64,000 nt of DNA, taken from positions 124,027 to 188,026 of the forward strand of contig NZ_MSZX01000011.1 in the NCBI RefSeq assembly GCF_002021565.1, written 5' to 3'. Within the stretch, counting starts at the first letter, position 1, and each line of letters starts with the position of its first letter. Under the pieces are notes generated by a model. The model searched no databases. It was not told the origin of the DNA and saw only the letters and a list, made by a program, of their open reading frames with translations. Both the position numbers and the translations under genes were made by a program. The DNA comes from Paenibacillus selenitireducens. GTDB lineage: Bacteria; Bacillota; Bacilli; Paenibacillales; Paenibacillaceae. Shown here piece after piece: positions 27,416 to 35,288 of the stretch.

Positions 27416-29095
27416 TTAGTCCTCAATGACCTCAGACGGGCTTGCCCCAGGCGGAATGATCGGATACACATTCATCTCTTCCGCAATATCAAACTCCATG
27501 ACGACAACACCCTCCTTTTTCCATGCTTGAGCAATCACTTGTTCCGCTTCCGACAGGTTATCCGCGTGGTAGCCGGAAGCTCCAAAGGTCCTCGCCAATT
27601 CCGGGAACGCAGGCGATGAAATTTTAACAGACGAATATCGCTTGTTGTGGAATAACTGCTGCCATTGCCTAACCATCCCTAAATATCCATTGGTTAATAT
27701 GACGATTTTAATGTTCAGATTCTGATCAACTGCGGTCATCAATTCTTGAATATTCATTTGTATACTTCCATCCCCGCTAATACATACAACTTCACGGCCG
27801 GGACAAGCAATCGCAGCTCCGATCGCAGCCGGTAGACCGAAGCCCATTGTACCCAGACCGCCTGAAGTAACAAAGGTACGTGGTTGTGAGAAAGGATAGT
27901 TATGCGCGGTCCAGATTTGATGTTGGCCCACATCTGTGGCGATAATGGCGTTCTCCGCGCATTGCTTATGGATGAATCGAATCACATCTTGCGGCTGGAG
28001 CCTGCTGTTCTCTACTGCCGGCAGGGCAGGAACCCGTTTGGACAAGTGGGAGATCTCGTTATTCCAATCCTTCCATGATCCTGACAAATTGTGTTCTAAA
28101 AGCCCTTTGAGTACAGCTTCTGTCGTTCCATGCACCGCAAGGTCAATATCGATGTTTTTATTCAATTCCGCTTCTTCGATGTCCACTTGAATCTTATAAG
28201 AGCGGGAGGAGAAAGCCTGCCGGTTTCCGGCTACTCTGTCGCTAAAGCGGACCCCGAGGCATAGCAGCACGTCTGCCTGTTGAACGGCCCGGTTAGCGGC
28301 GACGGTACCATGCATCCCCAGCATGCCTAGATGAAGTGGATGTTGTGACGGGAATGCGCCAAGTCCCATAAGTGTTGATACGACAGGCAGTTGGGCTCTG
28401 TTCATAAGCTGCAGCAATAATTTCGGAGTTTCACCTGCCATGCATCCACCACCGATCACAACGACCGGGCGCTTCGCCATCGTCAATTTGTCAGATATCA
28501 GCTTCAATTGTTCTACGGGAATATCTGTGTGGCAGGAATATTTTTTCAACAGTTGAGGAGTGAGGAGTGATCTCGTTGGGGCATATGTATACCCCGTTTG
28601 AGCAGTCATGACGTCCTTCGGGAGATCAACGAGAACAGGCCCCGGACGTCCAGTCATGGCGATATGGAAGGCACTGCTGATAATTCGCGGTAAGTCATCG
28701 ATATTCAGAACCATGAAATTATGCTTGGTAATCGACATGGTCATGCCGAAGATATCGACCTCCTGAAAGCTGTCCAGGCCGATCATTTGTGTTGGCACTT
28801 GGCCTGTTAGAACAACCATAGGCACGGAATCCATATAGGCATTGGCGATCCCTGTTATGGCATTCGTCGCACCTGGCCCGCTGGTAACAAGCGAAACTCC
28901 CGGTTTACCTGATACGCGTGCATATCCGTCTGCAGCGTGAACGGCAGCTTGTTCATGTCTGACAAGGACATGCCGGATCGACGGGCTATCGTACAGTGCG
29001 TCATAAATGGGAAGCACAGCACCGCCAGGATAACCAAAAATCGTATCAACATCGTGTTCAAGTAATAGTTCAATGAGTAATTCTGCACCTGTCAA
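27416..29095 (-). CDS. ilvB: Acetolactate synthase large subunit-like TPP enzyme
   Basis: This 559-residue thiamine-diphosphate enzyme has an N-terminal Pyr domain with GYPGGAVLP and the catalytic Glu in RHEQAAVHAADGYAR, and an FAD-binding central domain. The C-terminal PP domain carries GDGSIQMNIQEL through LTN, the Mg/TPP motif. It condenses pyruvate to 2-acetolactate (or with 2-oxobutyrate) at the head of branched-chain amino acid synthesis. The start is TTG behind GGAGGTG. There is no ilvN regulatory subunit or other ilv gene beside it, so it may be a second, isolated copy or lack valine feedback control. A 16-bp palindrome lies in its upstream region. Confidence 0.9.
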   Translation of the reverse strand: MTGAELLIELLLEHDVDTIFGYPGGAVLPIYDALYDSPSIRHVLVRHEQAAVHAADGYARVSGKPGVSLVTSGPGATNAITGIANAYMDSVPMVVLTGQVPTQMIGLDSFQEVDIFGMTMSITKHNFMVLNIDDLPRIISSAFHIAMTGRPGPVLVDLPKDVMTAQTGYTYAPTRSLLTPQLLKKYSCHTDIPVEQLKLISDKLTMAKRPVVVIGGGCMAGETPKLLLQLMNRAQLPVVSTLMGLGAFPSQHPLHLGMLGMHGTVAANRAVQQADVLLCLGVRFSDRVAGNRQAFSSRSYKIQVDIEEAELNKNIDIDLAVHGTTEAVLKGLLEHNLSGSWKDWNNEISHLSKRVPALPAVENSRLQPQDVIRFIHKQCAENAIIATDVGQHQIWTAHNYPFSQPRTFVTSGGLGTMGFGLPAAIGAAIACPGREVVCISGDGSIQMNIQELMTAVDQNLNIKIVILTNGYLGMVRQWQQLFHNKRYSSVKISSPAFPELARTFGASGYHADNLSEAEQVIAQAWKKEGVVVMEFDIAEEMNVYPIIPPGASPSEVIED

Positions 29096-29149
29096 TGGGC
29101 TACACCTCCAATTTTATATGAAAGCATACCCTAGGAATGATAAGGACAT

Positions 29150-29165
29150 AGTGATTGCAATCACT
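29150..29165. promoter_or_regulatory. 16-bp perfect palindrome, likely operator
   Basis: AGTGATTGCAATCACT is its own reverse complement and lies between the divergent acetolactate synthase and V4R genes. A looser pair of the same half-sites, ATCAC (29189-29193) and GTGAT (29206-29210), follows. This suggests a dimeric regulator, perhaps GntR-like, controlling one or both genes. The regulator is unknown. Confidence 0.55.
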
Positions 29166-29263
29166 GTTATTCATAAAATGTGTGCAAGATCACTCTCTTG
29201 TTATCGTGATATGTTAGACTGTAGCCATTATCCAATATAGTAACGAAAAGAGGCGCAGTGGGC

Positions 29264-29719
29264 ATGAAAGAAGCATTTACTTACGAGGACATGAAGTTAA
29301 TCGGTCGGGAGAAGCTGGGGAACCAGGTGCCATTGGAGCTGTTCCGAACCATTCGGTTGATCGGCTTGCATCAAGCACTGCCTATGGGCGGTAAGGGAAC
29401 GACCGTCACCATCGGCCGCAAAATCGGAGAGTCGCTGCCCGTATCCACATTAGAGGATATCTTGGCACTGTTCGAAGAGCTGCAGATTGGGATTCCGAAA
29501 ATTGTATATCAGGATGAGCATAAGCTTCGGATCGTTGTTGAGGAGTGTTTCTGCAAGGGGCTTCCCGTGATGGAAGGGAAGATGGTCTGCGATTTGGAAG
29601 GGGCCATATTAGAAGGGGCTCTTCATAAAATATCCAAAGATAAGGTAGCTGTACGAGAAGTGAAGTGCAATGTAAGCGGGGATGAACATTGTGAATATGA
29701 GGTTCGTTATATGCGGTAA
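29264..29719 (+). CDS. V4R-domain (4-vinyl reductase-like) protein
   Basis: This 151-residue cytosolic protein consists of one V4R domain. The conserved features are ECFCKGLPVMEGKMVCDLEG, then EGAL, and the C-terminal CNVSGDEHCEYEV with Cys and His positioned as metal or ligand contacts. V4R domains bind small hydrophobic ligands and occur in regulators and in proteins tied to tetrapyrrole or aromatic compounds; the role here is unknown. I used the ATG (29264), 10 bases from GAGG; a GTG six bases earlier is the alternative. It is divergent from the acetolactate synthase gene. Confidence 0.82.
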   Translation: MKEAFTYEDMKLIGREKLGNQVPLELFRTIRLIGLHQALPMGGKGTTVTIGRKIGESLPVSTLEDILALFEELQIGIPKIVYQDEHKLRIVVEECFCKGLPVMEGKMVCDLEGAILEGALHKISKDKVAVREVKCNVSGDEHCEYEVRYMR

Positions 29720-29733
29720 GGTTTTCCCATACA

Positions 29734-29801
29734 TAAGAAACCATAAGGGTTGTTTCTCTCGAATACCTAAGAACCCATAAGGGTCGTTTCGCTTGAATAG
29801 C
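29734..29801 (+). repeat. Two tandem 34-bp units with CCATAAGGG core
   Basis: Two units starting TAAGAAACCATAAGGG and TAAGAACCCATAAGGG repeat with a 34-base period. Each can form a short ACCC/GGGT-type hairpin. They lie between the V4R stop and its terminator; no function can be read from them. Confidence 0.65.
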
Positions 29802-29812
29802 TTGACGAAATC

Positions 29813-29856
29813 GAAGCCTCCCACGATGAACTCGTGAGGAGGCTTCTTTGTTTTTG
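29813..29856 (+). terminator. Terminator of the V4R gene
   Basis: GAAGCCTCCCACGA pairs with TCGTGAGGAGGCTTC (one bulged base) around a five-base loop, followed by TTTGTTTTTG. It lies about 95 bases after the stop, beyond the tandem units. Confidence 0.85.
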
Positions 29857-29996
29857 TATTCGAAAAAGAATATTCGGTGGCGGTACAGGACATATCCTAT
29901 GAGAGCCACGAATTGTGAACCATTGCGGTTTTCATCCTTTTTTATCGGAAATATCGACGCTTAAATATATGCCAATCCGTTAAAGTTATAGGATAA

Positions 29997-30446
29997 TCTA
30001 ATATAGCTTTGCCACCAACACGAATTCGCGTACATAAAATGGATTTTCCAACAAAGCTACACCATCAGTCCTTTTTCGCGGACCTATCCTGGATTTATCC
30101 AACATAGTTTCACTACCAGCACTAAAACGCACACCTATACTGGACGTTTCCAATATAGAGGGGGGAAATCAGCATTTTAGAGGCATTTTCAGCACATTCT
30201 ATTGGATTTATCCAGTATAGAGTGCGAAATCGTACTGAAAACGGCGAAGTTAGTGGATTTATCCAATATAGCACCACCACAAACACTTTTTCCCCACCTG
30301 TACTGGAGGATTTTAAACAACATAGCTAATTTCATTCACCTTCATCATTGTTATAGATCGTTTTAAATTGATTTTTCTTCTACGAAACGAGATCTAACCC
30401 AAAAATATGGTACCGAAAAGTCCTCTGGACTTTATTGACACGCTGA
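29997..30446. repeat. Long intergenic repeat, copy 1
   Basis: This non-coding element of about 450 bases recurs at 47007-47453 with roughly 90% identity by eye. It contains about six spaced copies (near 30051, 30091, 30142, 30204, 30255 and 30304, i.e. every ~50 bases) of a unit like TGGATTTATCCAATATAG, whose core TTGGATTTATCCAA is palindromic. No coding frame with a ribosome site is present. It ends seven bases from the queE stop codon. The terminal hairpin that is intact in copy 2 is degraded here. It is likely a family of dispersed Paenibacillus intergenic repeats; mobility and role are unknown. Confidence 0.85.
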
Positions 30447-30453
30447 GAGGGGT

Positions 30454-31200
30454 CTATACCCCTCGTTTGTTGCCCCATACCAGACTGTGAAGCTGGGGGA
30501 GGACGCGTACGTCCTTTAATTCGGATGACGCCATCACCAGCTCAATGAGTTGTTCGTAACGTAAGAGTAAGTCGCTGGCATGATTCGCGATATCCATCCG
30601 CTGAACATCGGGATTGCCAACCTGAAGGTATAGTGGAATGCGGGGGTAGCGGCTATGCACTTCCTTCGCATAATTTAAGTCTGTCAGATCAAAAATAACG
30701 ACCTTTAGGCTCATCGCATATTCTACAGGTCGTTTCGATAGTTTCTCTACGATGTCGTCCAGCCTGCTCCAATCCGTTGACATCCCAGAGCTAGGAGGCT
30801 TGGGTGAGAGCGTGACCTGTTCGACCCGCGCAAGCCAATCTTGCCAACGCGAGCCTTGGGTTTCAACCGCAAGGGTCATTCCTTGGCGATGGAGCAGGTC
30901 AACAAGCTGGCCTAGGGAAGGGAGGAGAGCTGGGTTGCCTCCGGATAGCGTGACATGCGAGAATCGGTTCCCTCCGATATCGTGCAGCTCATTCCAGATC
31001 TCATCTGCATGCATGTGGCGGATGGCATCTTTGCCGCTGCCATCCCAGGTAAAGGCCGAGTCGCACCAGTCGCAGTGGTAATCGCACCCTGCGGTACGAA
31101 CGAACATGGTCTTCTGACCGATGACCATGCCTTCGCCCTGGACGGTCGGACCGAAGATTTCGAGGACGGGAATCTCCCGCTGAGATGCATCACGCATCAT
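30454..31200 (-). CDS. queE: 7-carboxy-7-deazaguanine synthase QueE
   Basis: This 248-residue radical-SAM enzyme has a CxxxCxxC-type cluster motif at C39, C43 and C46 (CDYHCDWC), preceded by the family block EIFGPTVQGEGMVIGQKTMF. It converts 6-carboxytetrahydropterin, made by QueD, to 7-carboxy-7-deazaguanine in preQ0/queuosine synthesis. I set the start at the ATGATG that overlaps the end of queD by 11 bases, which gives the normal family length; upstream extension has no support. It is the last gene of the queC-queD-queE operon. A short ACCCCTC/GAGGGGT stem covers its stop codon. Confidence 0.95.
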   Translation of the reverse strand: MMRDASQREIPVLEIFGPTVQGEGMVIGQKTMFVRTAGCDYHCDWCDSAFTWDGSGKDAIRHMHADEIWNELHDIGGNRFSHVTLSGGNPALLPSLGQLVDLLHRQGMTLAVETQGSRWQDWLARVEQVTLSPKPPSSGMSTDWSRLDDIVEKLSKRPVEYAMSLKVVIFDLTDLNYAKEVHSRYPRIPLYLQVGNPDVQRMDIANHASDLLLRYEQLIELVMASSELKDVRVLPQLHSLVWGNKRGV

Positions 31201-31684
31201 ACATCCACTCCCGTCGAACTTCAGCGTAGCTGGTTCCTGTCTCATAAAGTCGTACAAATTCTGTCCGTGCTTCAATCAAGGTCGATTGATAAGGCGCCGA
31301 CTGAAGCGCGAGCTCCATCTTTTCGAAGAGCCATACGACCATATTTTCGGCCGTCGTATTCATCGGAGGCAGCGTCTCATTTAAATAACGATGGTCAAGG
31401 AAGATTTCAATTTCATGCTTCCAAATTTCTTTAATCGTACCAAAATCAACGGTGATTCCGATCTGATCAGGCAATCCGCTAATTCCGAAGACAACTTTAT
31501 ACGTGTGACCGTGCAGATTTTTGCATTTCCCTTCATAGGCATGCAAATGATGCGCCGCGTCGAACGTGAATTCTTTGCTAACGAGCACACGACGGTTATG
31601 ATATCTCAACTGTTCCTTGGTGATATCGTCCCCGAATTTCTGAAGGTGTTCTACGATGCGGAAAGGACCTGGCGTTCGATTCAT
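31190..31684 (-). CDS. queD: 6-carboxy-5,6,7,8-tetrahydropterin synthase QueD
   Basis: This 164-residue member of the 6-pyruvoyl-tetrahydropterin synthase fold has zinc ligands visible in FDAAHHL (H45/H46) and HGH (H58, H60) and the catalytic Cys54 in GKCKNLHGH. It turns dihydroneopterin triphosphate into 6-carboxytetrahydropterin, the QueE substrate. The start ATG overlaps the queC stop as ATGA, showing translational coupling. The N-terminal ~32 residues before the first core strand are longer than in the shortest QueD proteins. It is expressed under the preQ1 riboswitch upstream of queC. Confidence 0.94.
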   Translation of the reverse strand: MNRTPGPFRIVEHLQKFGDDITKEQLRYHNRRVLVSKEFTFDAAHHLHAYEGKCKNLHGHTYKVVFGISGLPDQIGITVDFGTIKEIWKHEIEIFLDHRYLNETLPPMNTTAENMVVWLFEKMELALQSAPYQSTLIEARTEFVRLYETGTSYAEVRREWMYDA

Positions 31685-32349
31685 GGCTGCAGCGCCTCCT
31701 GACGCGACTGAAGATAGCTCTCCATCCCAGCTCTTCGAAGCTTGCAGGCTGGACATTCGCCACATCCGTCGCCAATCACGCCGTTATAGCAGGTCAGTGT
31801 GCGTTCCCGTACAAACTCGAAAGCGCCTAGTTCATCGGCTAATTTCCATGTTTCTGCTTTGTCGATCCACATGAGCGGTGTATGGATGACGAAATTGTAG
31901 TCCATGGCTAGATTCAAGGTGACGTTCAGTGATTTCACGAAGGAATCTCGGCAATCGGGATAACCGCTGAAGTCTGTCTCACACACGCCAGTGACAAGAT
32001 GTCGAGCGGAGACACCTTTGGCCAGAACGGCCGCGAAGCTTAAGAACAAGTGATTGCGCCCTTCCACGAATGTGCTTGGAAGTTCTCCTTCTTCATGAAC
32101 AATCGGAATATCGCTGCGCGTCAGCGCATTTTGGGTTAATTGACCAAGCAAGCTCATGTCCAGGACAGTAAGTTGGACTTTTAGTTCGGCGGCAATGTCT
32201 TTGGCACAGTCAATTTCCAGCCGATGCCGTTGTCCATAGTCGAAGGTGACGGCTTCCACCTCGCGGAATTGCTGTAATGCCCAGAATAGACAGGTCGTAC
32301 TGTCTTGACCTCCACTGAACACGACGACTGCTTTTTCATTTTTAAGCAT
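31681..32349 (-). CDS. queC: 7-cyano-7-deazaguanine synthase QueC
   Basis: This 222-residue ATP-dependent enzyme has the PP-loop SGGQDS at residues 12-17 and a C-terminal zinc site formed by the Cys residues in [19 protein letters not shown]. It converts 7-carboxy-7-deazaguanine to preQ0. The start is the ATG after GAGAGG-T7; an earlier TTG in frame is not needed. It is the first gene of the operon, overlapping queD by four bases. Control is by a preQ1-I riboswitch about 100 bases upstream. The preQ0 reductase QueF is not in this window. Confidence 0.95.
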   Translation of the reverse strand: MLKNEKAVVVFSGGQDSTTCLFWALQQFREVEAVTFDYGQRHRLEIDCAKDIAAELKVQLTVLDMSLLGQLTQNALTRSDIPIVHEEGELPSTFVEGRNHLFLSFAAVLAKGVSARHLVTGVCETDFSGYPDCRDSFVKSLNVTLNLAMDYNFVIHTPLMWIDKAETWKLADELGAFEFVRERTLTCYNGVIGDGCGECPACKLRRAGMESYLQSRQEALQP

Positions 32350-32410
32350 AAAAAAACCTCTCAATCTTCTAAGATTTATCGAAGATGGAGAGTTTCTTGA
32401 ACTTTCACCG

Positions 32411-32444
32411 CAAAAAACAAGCCCTTGCGCAAGAGACGCCGGGC
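32411..32444 (-). terminator. Terminator-like expression platform of the preQ1 riboswitch
   Basis: On the minus strand GCCC and GCG pair with CGC and GGGC, followed by TTGTTTTTTG, directly after the aptamer. This fits transcription attenuation of queCDE when preQ1 is bound. The stem is modest, so the mechanism is probable rather than certain. Confidence 0.55.
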
Positions 32445-32448
32445 GCCA

Positions 32449-32484
32449 TTAGTTTTTTATAGAGGGAGTTCGCGAACCTCTCCC
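32449..32484 (-). promoter_or_regulatory. preQ1-I riboswitch aptamer
   Basis: On the minus strand the leader contains GAGAGGTTCGCGAACTCC, then CTCTATAAAAAACTAA. This matches the preQ1 class I consensus: P1 stem, GGTTC loop segment, CCCTCTA and the A-rich tail ending ACTAA that forms the pseudoknot. It sits between the queC promoter and gene, and should turn off queCDE when preQ1 is plentiful. Confidence 0.92.
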
Positions 32485-32523
32485 ATGCCATTAGCATGGT
32501 CTTCTATGTTGTAGATCCCGTTT

Positions 32524-32551
32524 ATTATAACACACTTGATTCGCGTGAAAA
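32524..32551 (-). promoter_or_regulatory. Promoter of queCDE
   Basis: On the minus strand a perfect TATAAT lies 16 bases after TTTTCA (4 of 6 matches to TTGACA), about 40 bases before the preQ1 aptamer. The position fits the leader transcript start. Confidence 0.65.
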
Positions 32552-32601
32552 GGGGAGCAGTTGTCGAATCTATGACGTAAAAGCATGGAAGGAATCACGA
32601 G

Positions 32602-33549
32602 CTAGGCAAGCTGACGAATGGCTGTCCCGATGACCGAACAAGAATAATCGAATTGCTCCTGCTCTTGTGCCGTGAGTTTCAATTCGACAATTTCTTGAAT
32701 GCCTTGTCTCGTGATGATGGCGGGGACTCCTGCACACATCCTCTGCTGCCCATATTCCTGATCTAGAATGGCGGAGACGGCAATAATACGATGATCATCG
32801 TTCAGAATCGAACGGGTAATATAGGCTAAGGCGTTACCGATGCCATAGTGTGTCGAACCTTTTCGCTGGAAGATTTCCCATCCTGCATTTTTCGTTTGCT
32901 GCGCCACACGATCCAGGTTCAAATGTTGGAACCGCTCCGGATGCTGCGTCAAAATATCGAGGAGGGGCTTGCCGCCGACCGTCACATGCGACCAAGCCGG
33001 GAACTGAGATTCACCATGTTCGCCGAGGACATAGCCTTGAATACTTCGGGGATCTACAGGGATATATTCGGACAGCAATGTTTTGAGCCGGGCAGAATCT
33101 ATGGAAGTCCCGGTACCAATCACTTGATGTCTTGGCAGACCTGAGATTTGCCATACCATGTAGGTGACGACATCGACGGGATTGGATGCGGTCAGGAATA
33201 CACCGCGAAAGCCGCTTTTCATGATTTTACCGATCATTTCCTCATAGATGCTTACCGCAGAGCTTAATTCGTCCAATCGATTATGACTCTCCTTCGGATA
33301 AGCTCCCGCACATAAAATAATGATATCCATATCGCTGCATTGCTCGTAGGTTCCCGTATACACCTTCGTACGTGCATGTACAAAATCCATCCCATGCGAA
33401 AGATCTAATGCTTGCGCGTAAGCCCGGTCAGGTGTCCGGCCGATGAGCATGATTTCATCGCAGACCGATTGATTCATCAACGAATACGCACAGCTTGAAC
33501 CGACTGAACCGACTCCGACAATCGCTACTTTCCTCGCATTGCTCCGCAT
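32602..33549 (-). CDS. L-lactate dehydrogenase-family 2-hydroxyacid dehydrogenase
   Basis: This 315-residue NAD-dependent dehydrogenase has the GVGSVGSS dinucleotide-binding turn, catalytic His in LGEHGES, NPVDVVTY, and the Asp/Arg pair in IDSARLK that holds the substrate carboxylate. The mobile loop reads CAGAYPKESHNRLDE where classical LDHs have AGANQKPGETRLDL. The specificity Gln (position 102) is therefore Pro, although the catalytic Arg is kept. The protein may prefer a 2-oxoacid larger than pyruvate, as known for hydroxyisocaproate dehydrogenases. The ribosome site is AGAGGAG. The gene is divergent from the TerB/BrxD/BrxHI operon. Confidence 0.85.
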   Translation of the reverse strand: MRSNARKVAIVGVGSVGSSCAYSLMNQSVCDEIMLIGRTPDRAYAQALDLSHGMDFVHARTKVYTGTYEQCSDMDIIILCAGAYPKESHNRLDELSSAVSIYEEMIGKIMKSGFRGVFLTASNPVDVVTYMVWQISGLPRHQVIGTGTSIDSARLKTLLSEYIPVDPRSIQGYVLGEHGESQFPAWSHVTVGGKPLLDILTQHPERFQHLNLDRVAQQTKNAGWEIFQRKGSTHYGIGNALAYITRSILNDDHRIIAVSAILDQEYGQQRMCAGVPAIITRQGIQEIVELKLTAQEQEQFDYSCSVIGTAIRQLA

Positions 33550-33750
33550 GATTTCAGCTCCTCTTGTTCATATAATTTAGTATATGTTGAATCGCCTAAG
33601 AGATGTGACGGCGAAGAGAGGGAAGATTACATTTCTTCGAAAAGAAATACTTGAGGGTATCAGGATATGTAAGATGTACGAGCATAGGATGTCGTTCTTC
33701 TTCATTTTGGTTGATTTCCACCAAATTGTCGCTTTAAATAGGTATTGTAA

Positions 33751-33773
33751 TGTTATAATAGAACTATAGTTCG
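33751..33773 (+). promoter_or_regulatory. Extended -10 promoter with LexA-like (SOS) box
   Basis: TGTTATAAT (33751-33759) is an extended -10 element, and AGAACTATAGTTCG (33760-33773) abuts it. The latter contains the perfect palindrome GAAC-TATA-GTTC and fits the Bacillus LexA box core GAAC-N4-GTTC, close to the known dinA box. A repressor bound here would cover the transcription start. It lies 25 bases before the TerB-domain gene. LexA binding is inferred. Confidence 0.7.
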
Positions 33774-33797
33774 TATTTTTTTCGAAGAGGTTATTCG

Positions 33798-35282
33798 ATG
33801 ACTAATCATAAAGAGGTTAAATTTACGGAAGTTGAACTAGATCGTGGGGAAGAGCAAGGGATGGTGATCCCTTCTCGTGATGATGTGCAGGCACATGAGA
33901 AATCGATTCCTACGGTAGAGATGAAGCTGATCACGAAAGTTAGCACGGCAGAGCAGCGCTTCTTGATGCAGGCCCGGGAGTTGGAGCACCGTACAGAGAC
34001 CTATGCGTCTTTTGTACCGTTCATGACGTATTGGCCAACATACAGCAACATGAATGCCCAGCAGGAATTCTGGTATTTCTACTGGCGCACGGAAGTTCGG
34101 AGTGGACGATATCCCGAGACGGATTTGTCGTATATCTTCTTGCATACCTATGAATTGCTTCAAGGCGTCGGATGGCAAGAGCCCATGCAAGGTTACCGTT
34201 ATCTTATGGATTTGTGGACAGCGTATCAAAATACGTATGCAAAACTCAATTTCTATATGGTGGACTGGGTGTCGGATTTCGTCTTGGTCCATCAGCTTGA
34301 TATTTCCTTTCAAGAAATTATGGAAGTATCACCGCATGGGCTCGTCGGAGAATTATTGGATCTTGAGCTGATGCGGGGCTTCACAGCCATGCCTGTTGAA
34401 TTGACCTGGGACATGCTAGAGAAACTGTCGAATTACAATGTGCAGCAAAGTAAGTTCTATGAGGCAGGCGGGAAGGAGTTGCTTCCGCTCTATGTTCCGA
34501 GAGTCGTCTCTCTCGTGGATGGCTATGTCTCCAAGAAACATGGCAAGCGACTCATCGAGATGTTCCATCCCGGAGAAGCGGAGCGGCGGGAACGATATTT
34601 GTTCGGCAGCAGCGTATACGATACATCGCTTTATGGCAGGACGATATCGGTTAGTGCTGTCCGAGTCAGCGAATATAAGCCGTTGAGGGAATTAATGACT
34701 CAGCTGATTCGTCTAAGCGAGAACATCCTCCGCGGATTGCATGGCTTCAAAGGCAAATTAAGATCGATCCAGGTGGAAGCGGAGATGGAGTCTTTAATAC
34801 AGCGGTTTATTGAACGGGAATACCATAAGACGGCTGCTATGCAGCGTGCACGTGAAGCGGTCGTGATCGATCCAGATCGACTGACACAGCTGCAACAAGA
34901 CTCCGATATCGTCCGTGAGCTATTAACCGTGGAGGAAGCTTTGCTTCTCGAAGAGGAACTAATGCCTCATGATGCAGTGGTGGAGCAAGTCGAGCAAGTC
35001 GCAGATGACGAACCTGTGGCCGTGAATAACGAGGAGCCGCAAGGAGAGTGGGCACAGCTGGCTGCACAGCTAGAATCCTTGCACCTTAAGGCCTTAGCCG
35101 CGTTAGTCGAAGGATCAGGTTATTCGGAAGTGATGGCCTTGGCGAATGCGCAGGGGACGATGCCAGAGCTGCTCCTCGACCATATTAATGATGTTGCGAT
35201 GGAAGTCATCGGTGATTTGCTGATTGATGGCGAGACGATTGTTGAAGAATATATCCCCCTTATAGAACAGATGTTGAGGTGA
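33798..35282 (+). CDS. TerB_N / TerB_C domain protein
   Basis: This 494-residue soluble protein has two recognisable parts. A TerB_N-like region (about 70-280) holds the blocks EFWYFYWRTEVRSGRYPETD and YIFLHTYELLQGVG. A C-terminal TerB_C-like region contains IDPDRLTQLQQDSDIVRELL near 355-375 and ends in a helical tail. An acidic Glu/Val-rich linker (about 385-420) separates the tail. TerB-type helical domains are common in stress and phage-defence gene clusters; their chemistry is unclear. It is the first gene of a three-gene operon, six bases before the BrxD-like ATPase gene, behind a LexA-like box. A scaffold or sensor role is inference. Confidence 0.85.
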   Translation: MTNHKEVKFTEVELDRGEEQGMVIPSRDDVQAHEKSIPTVEMKLITKVSTAEQRFLMQARELEHRTETYASFVPFMTYWPTYSNMNAQQEFWYFYWRTEVRSGRYPETDLSYIFLHTYELLQGVGWQEPMQGYRYLMDLWTAYQNTYAKLNFYMVDWVSDFVLVHQLDISFQEIMEVSPHGLVGELLDLELMRGFTAMPVELTWDMLEKLSNYNVQQSKFYEAGGKELLPLYVPRVVSLVDGYVSKKHGKRLIEMFHPGEAERRERYLFGSSVYDTSLYGRTISVSAVRVSEYKPLRELMTQLIRLSENILRGLHGFKGKLRSIQVEAEMESLIQRFIEREYHKTAAMQRAREAVVIDPDRLTQLQQDSDIVRELLTVEEALLLEEELMPHDAVVEQVEQVADDEPVAVNNEEPQGEWAQLAAQLESLHLKALAALVEGSGYSEVMALANAQGTMPELLLDHINDVAMEVIGDLLIDGETIVEEYIPLIEQMLR

Positions 35283-35288
35283 TTCCCT

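Noticed and set aside
29997-30446. CRISPR array suggested by regularly spaced units
   Set aside because: Units are about 18 bases, imperfect, and spaced 40-60 bases with related rather than unique spacers; no cas genes are nearby, and a near-identical copy exists at 47007.
33584-33769. 61-codon frame between the LDH-like gene and the TerB operon
   Set aside because: No ribosome site, and its end overlaps the promoter and LexA-like box.
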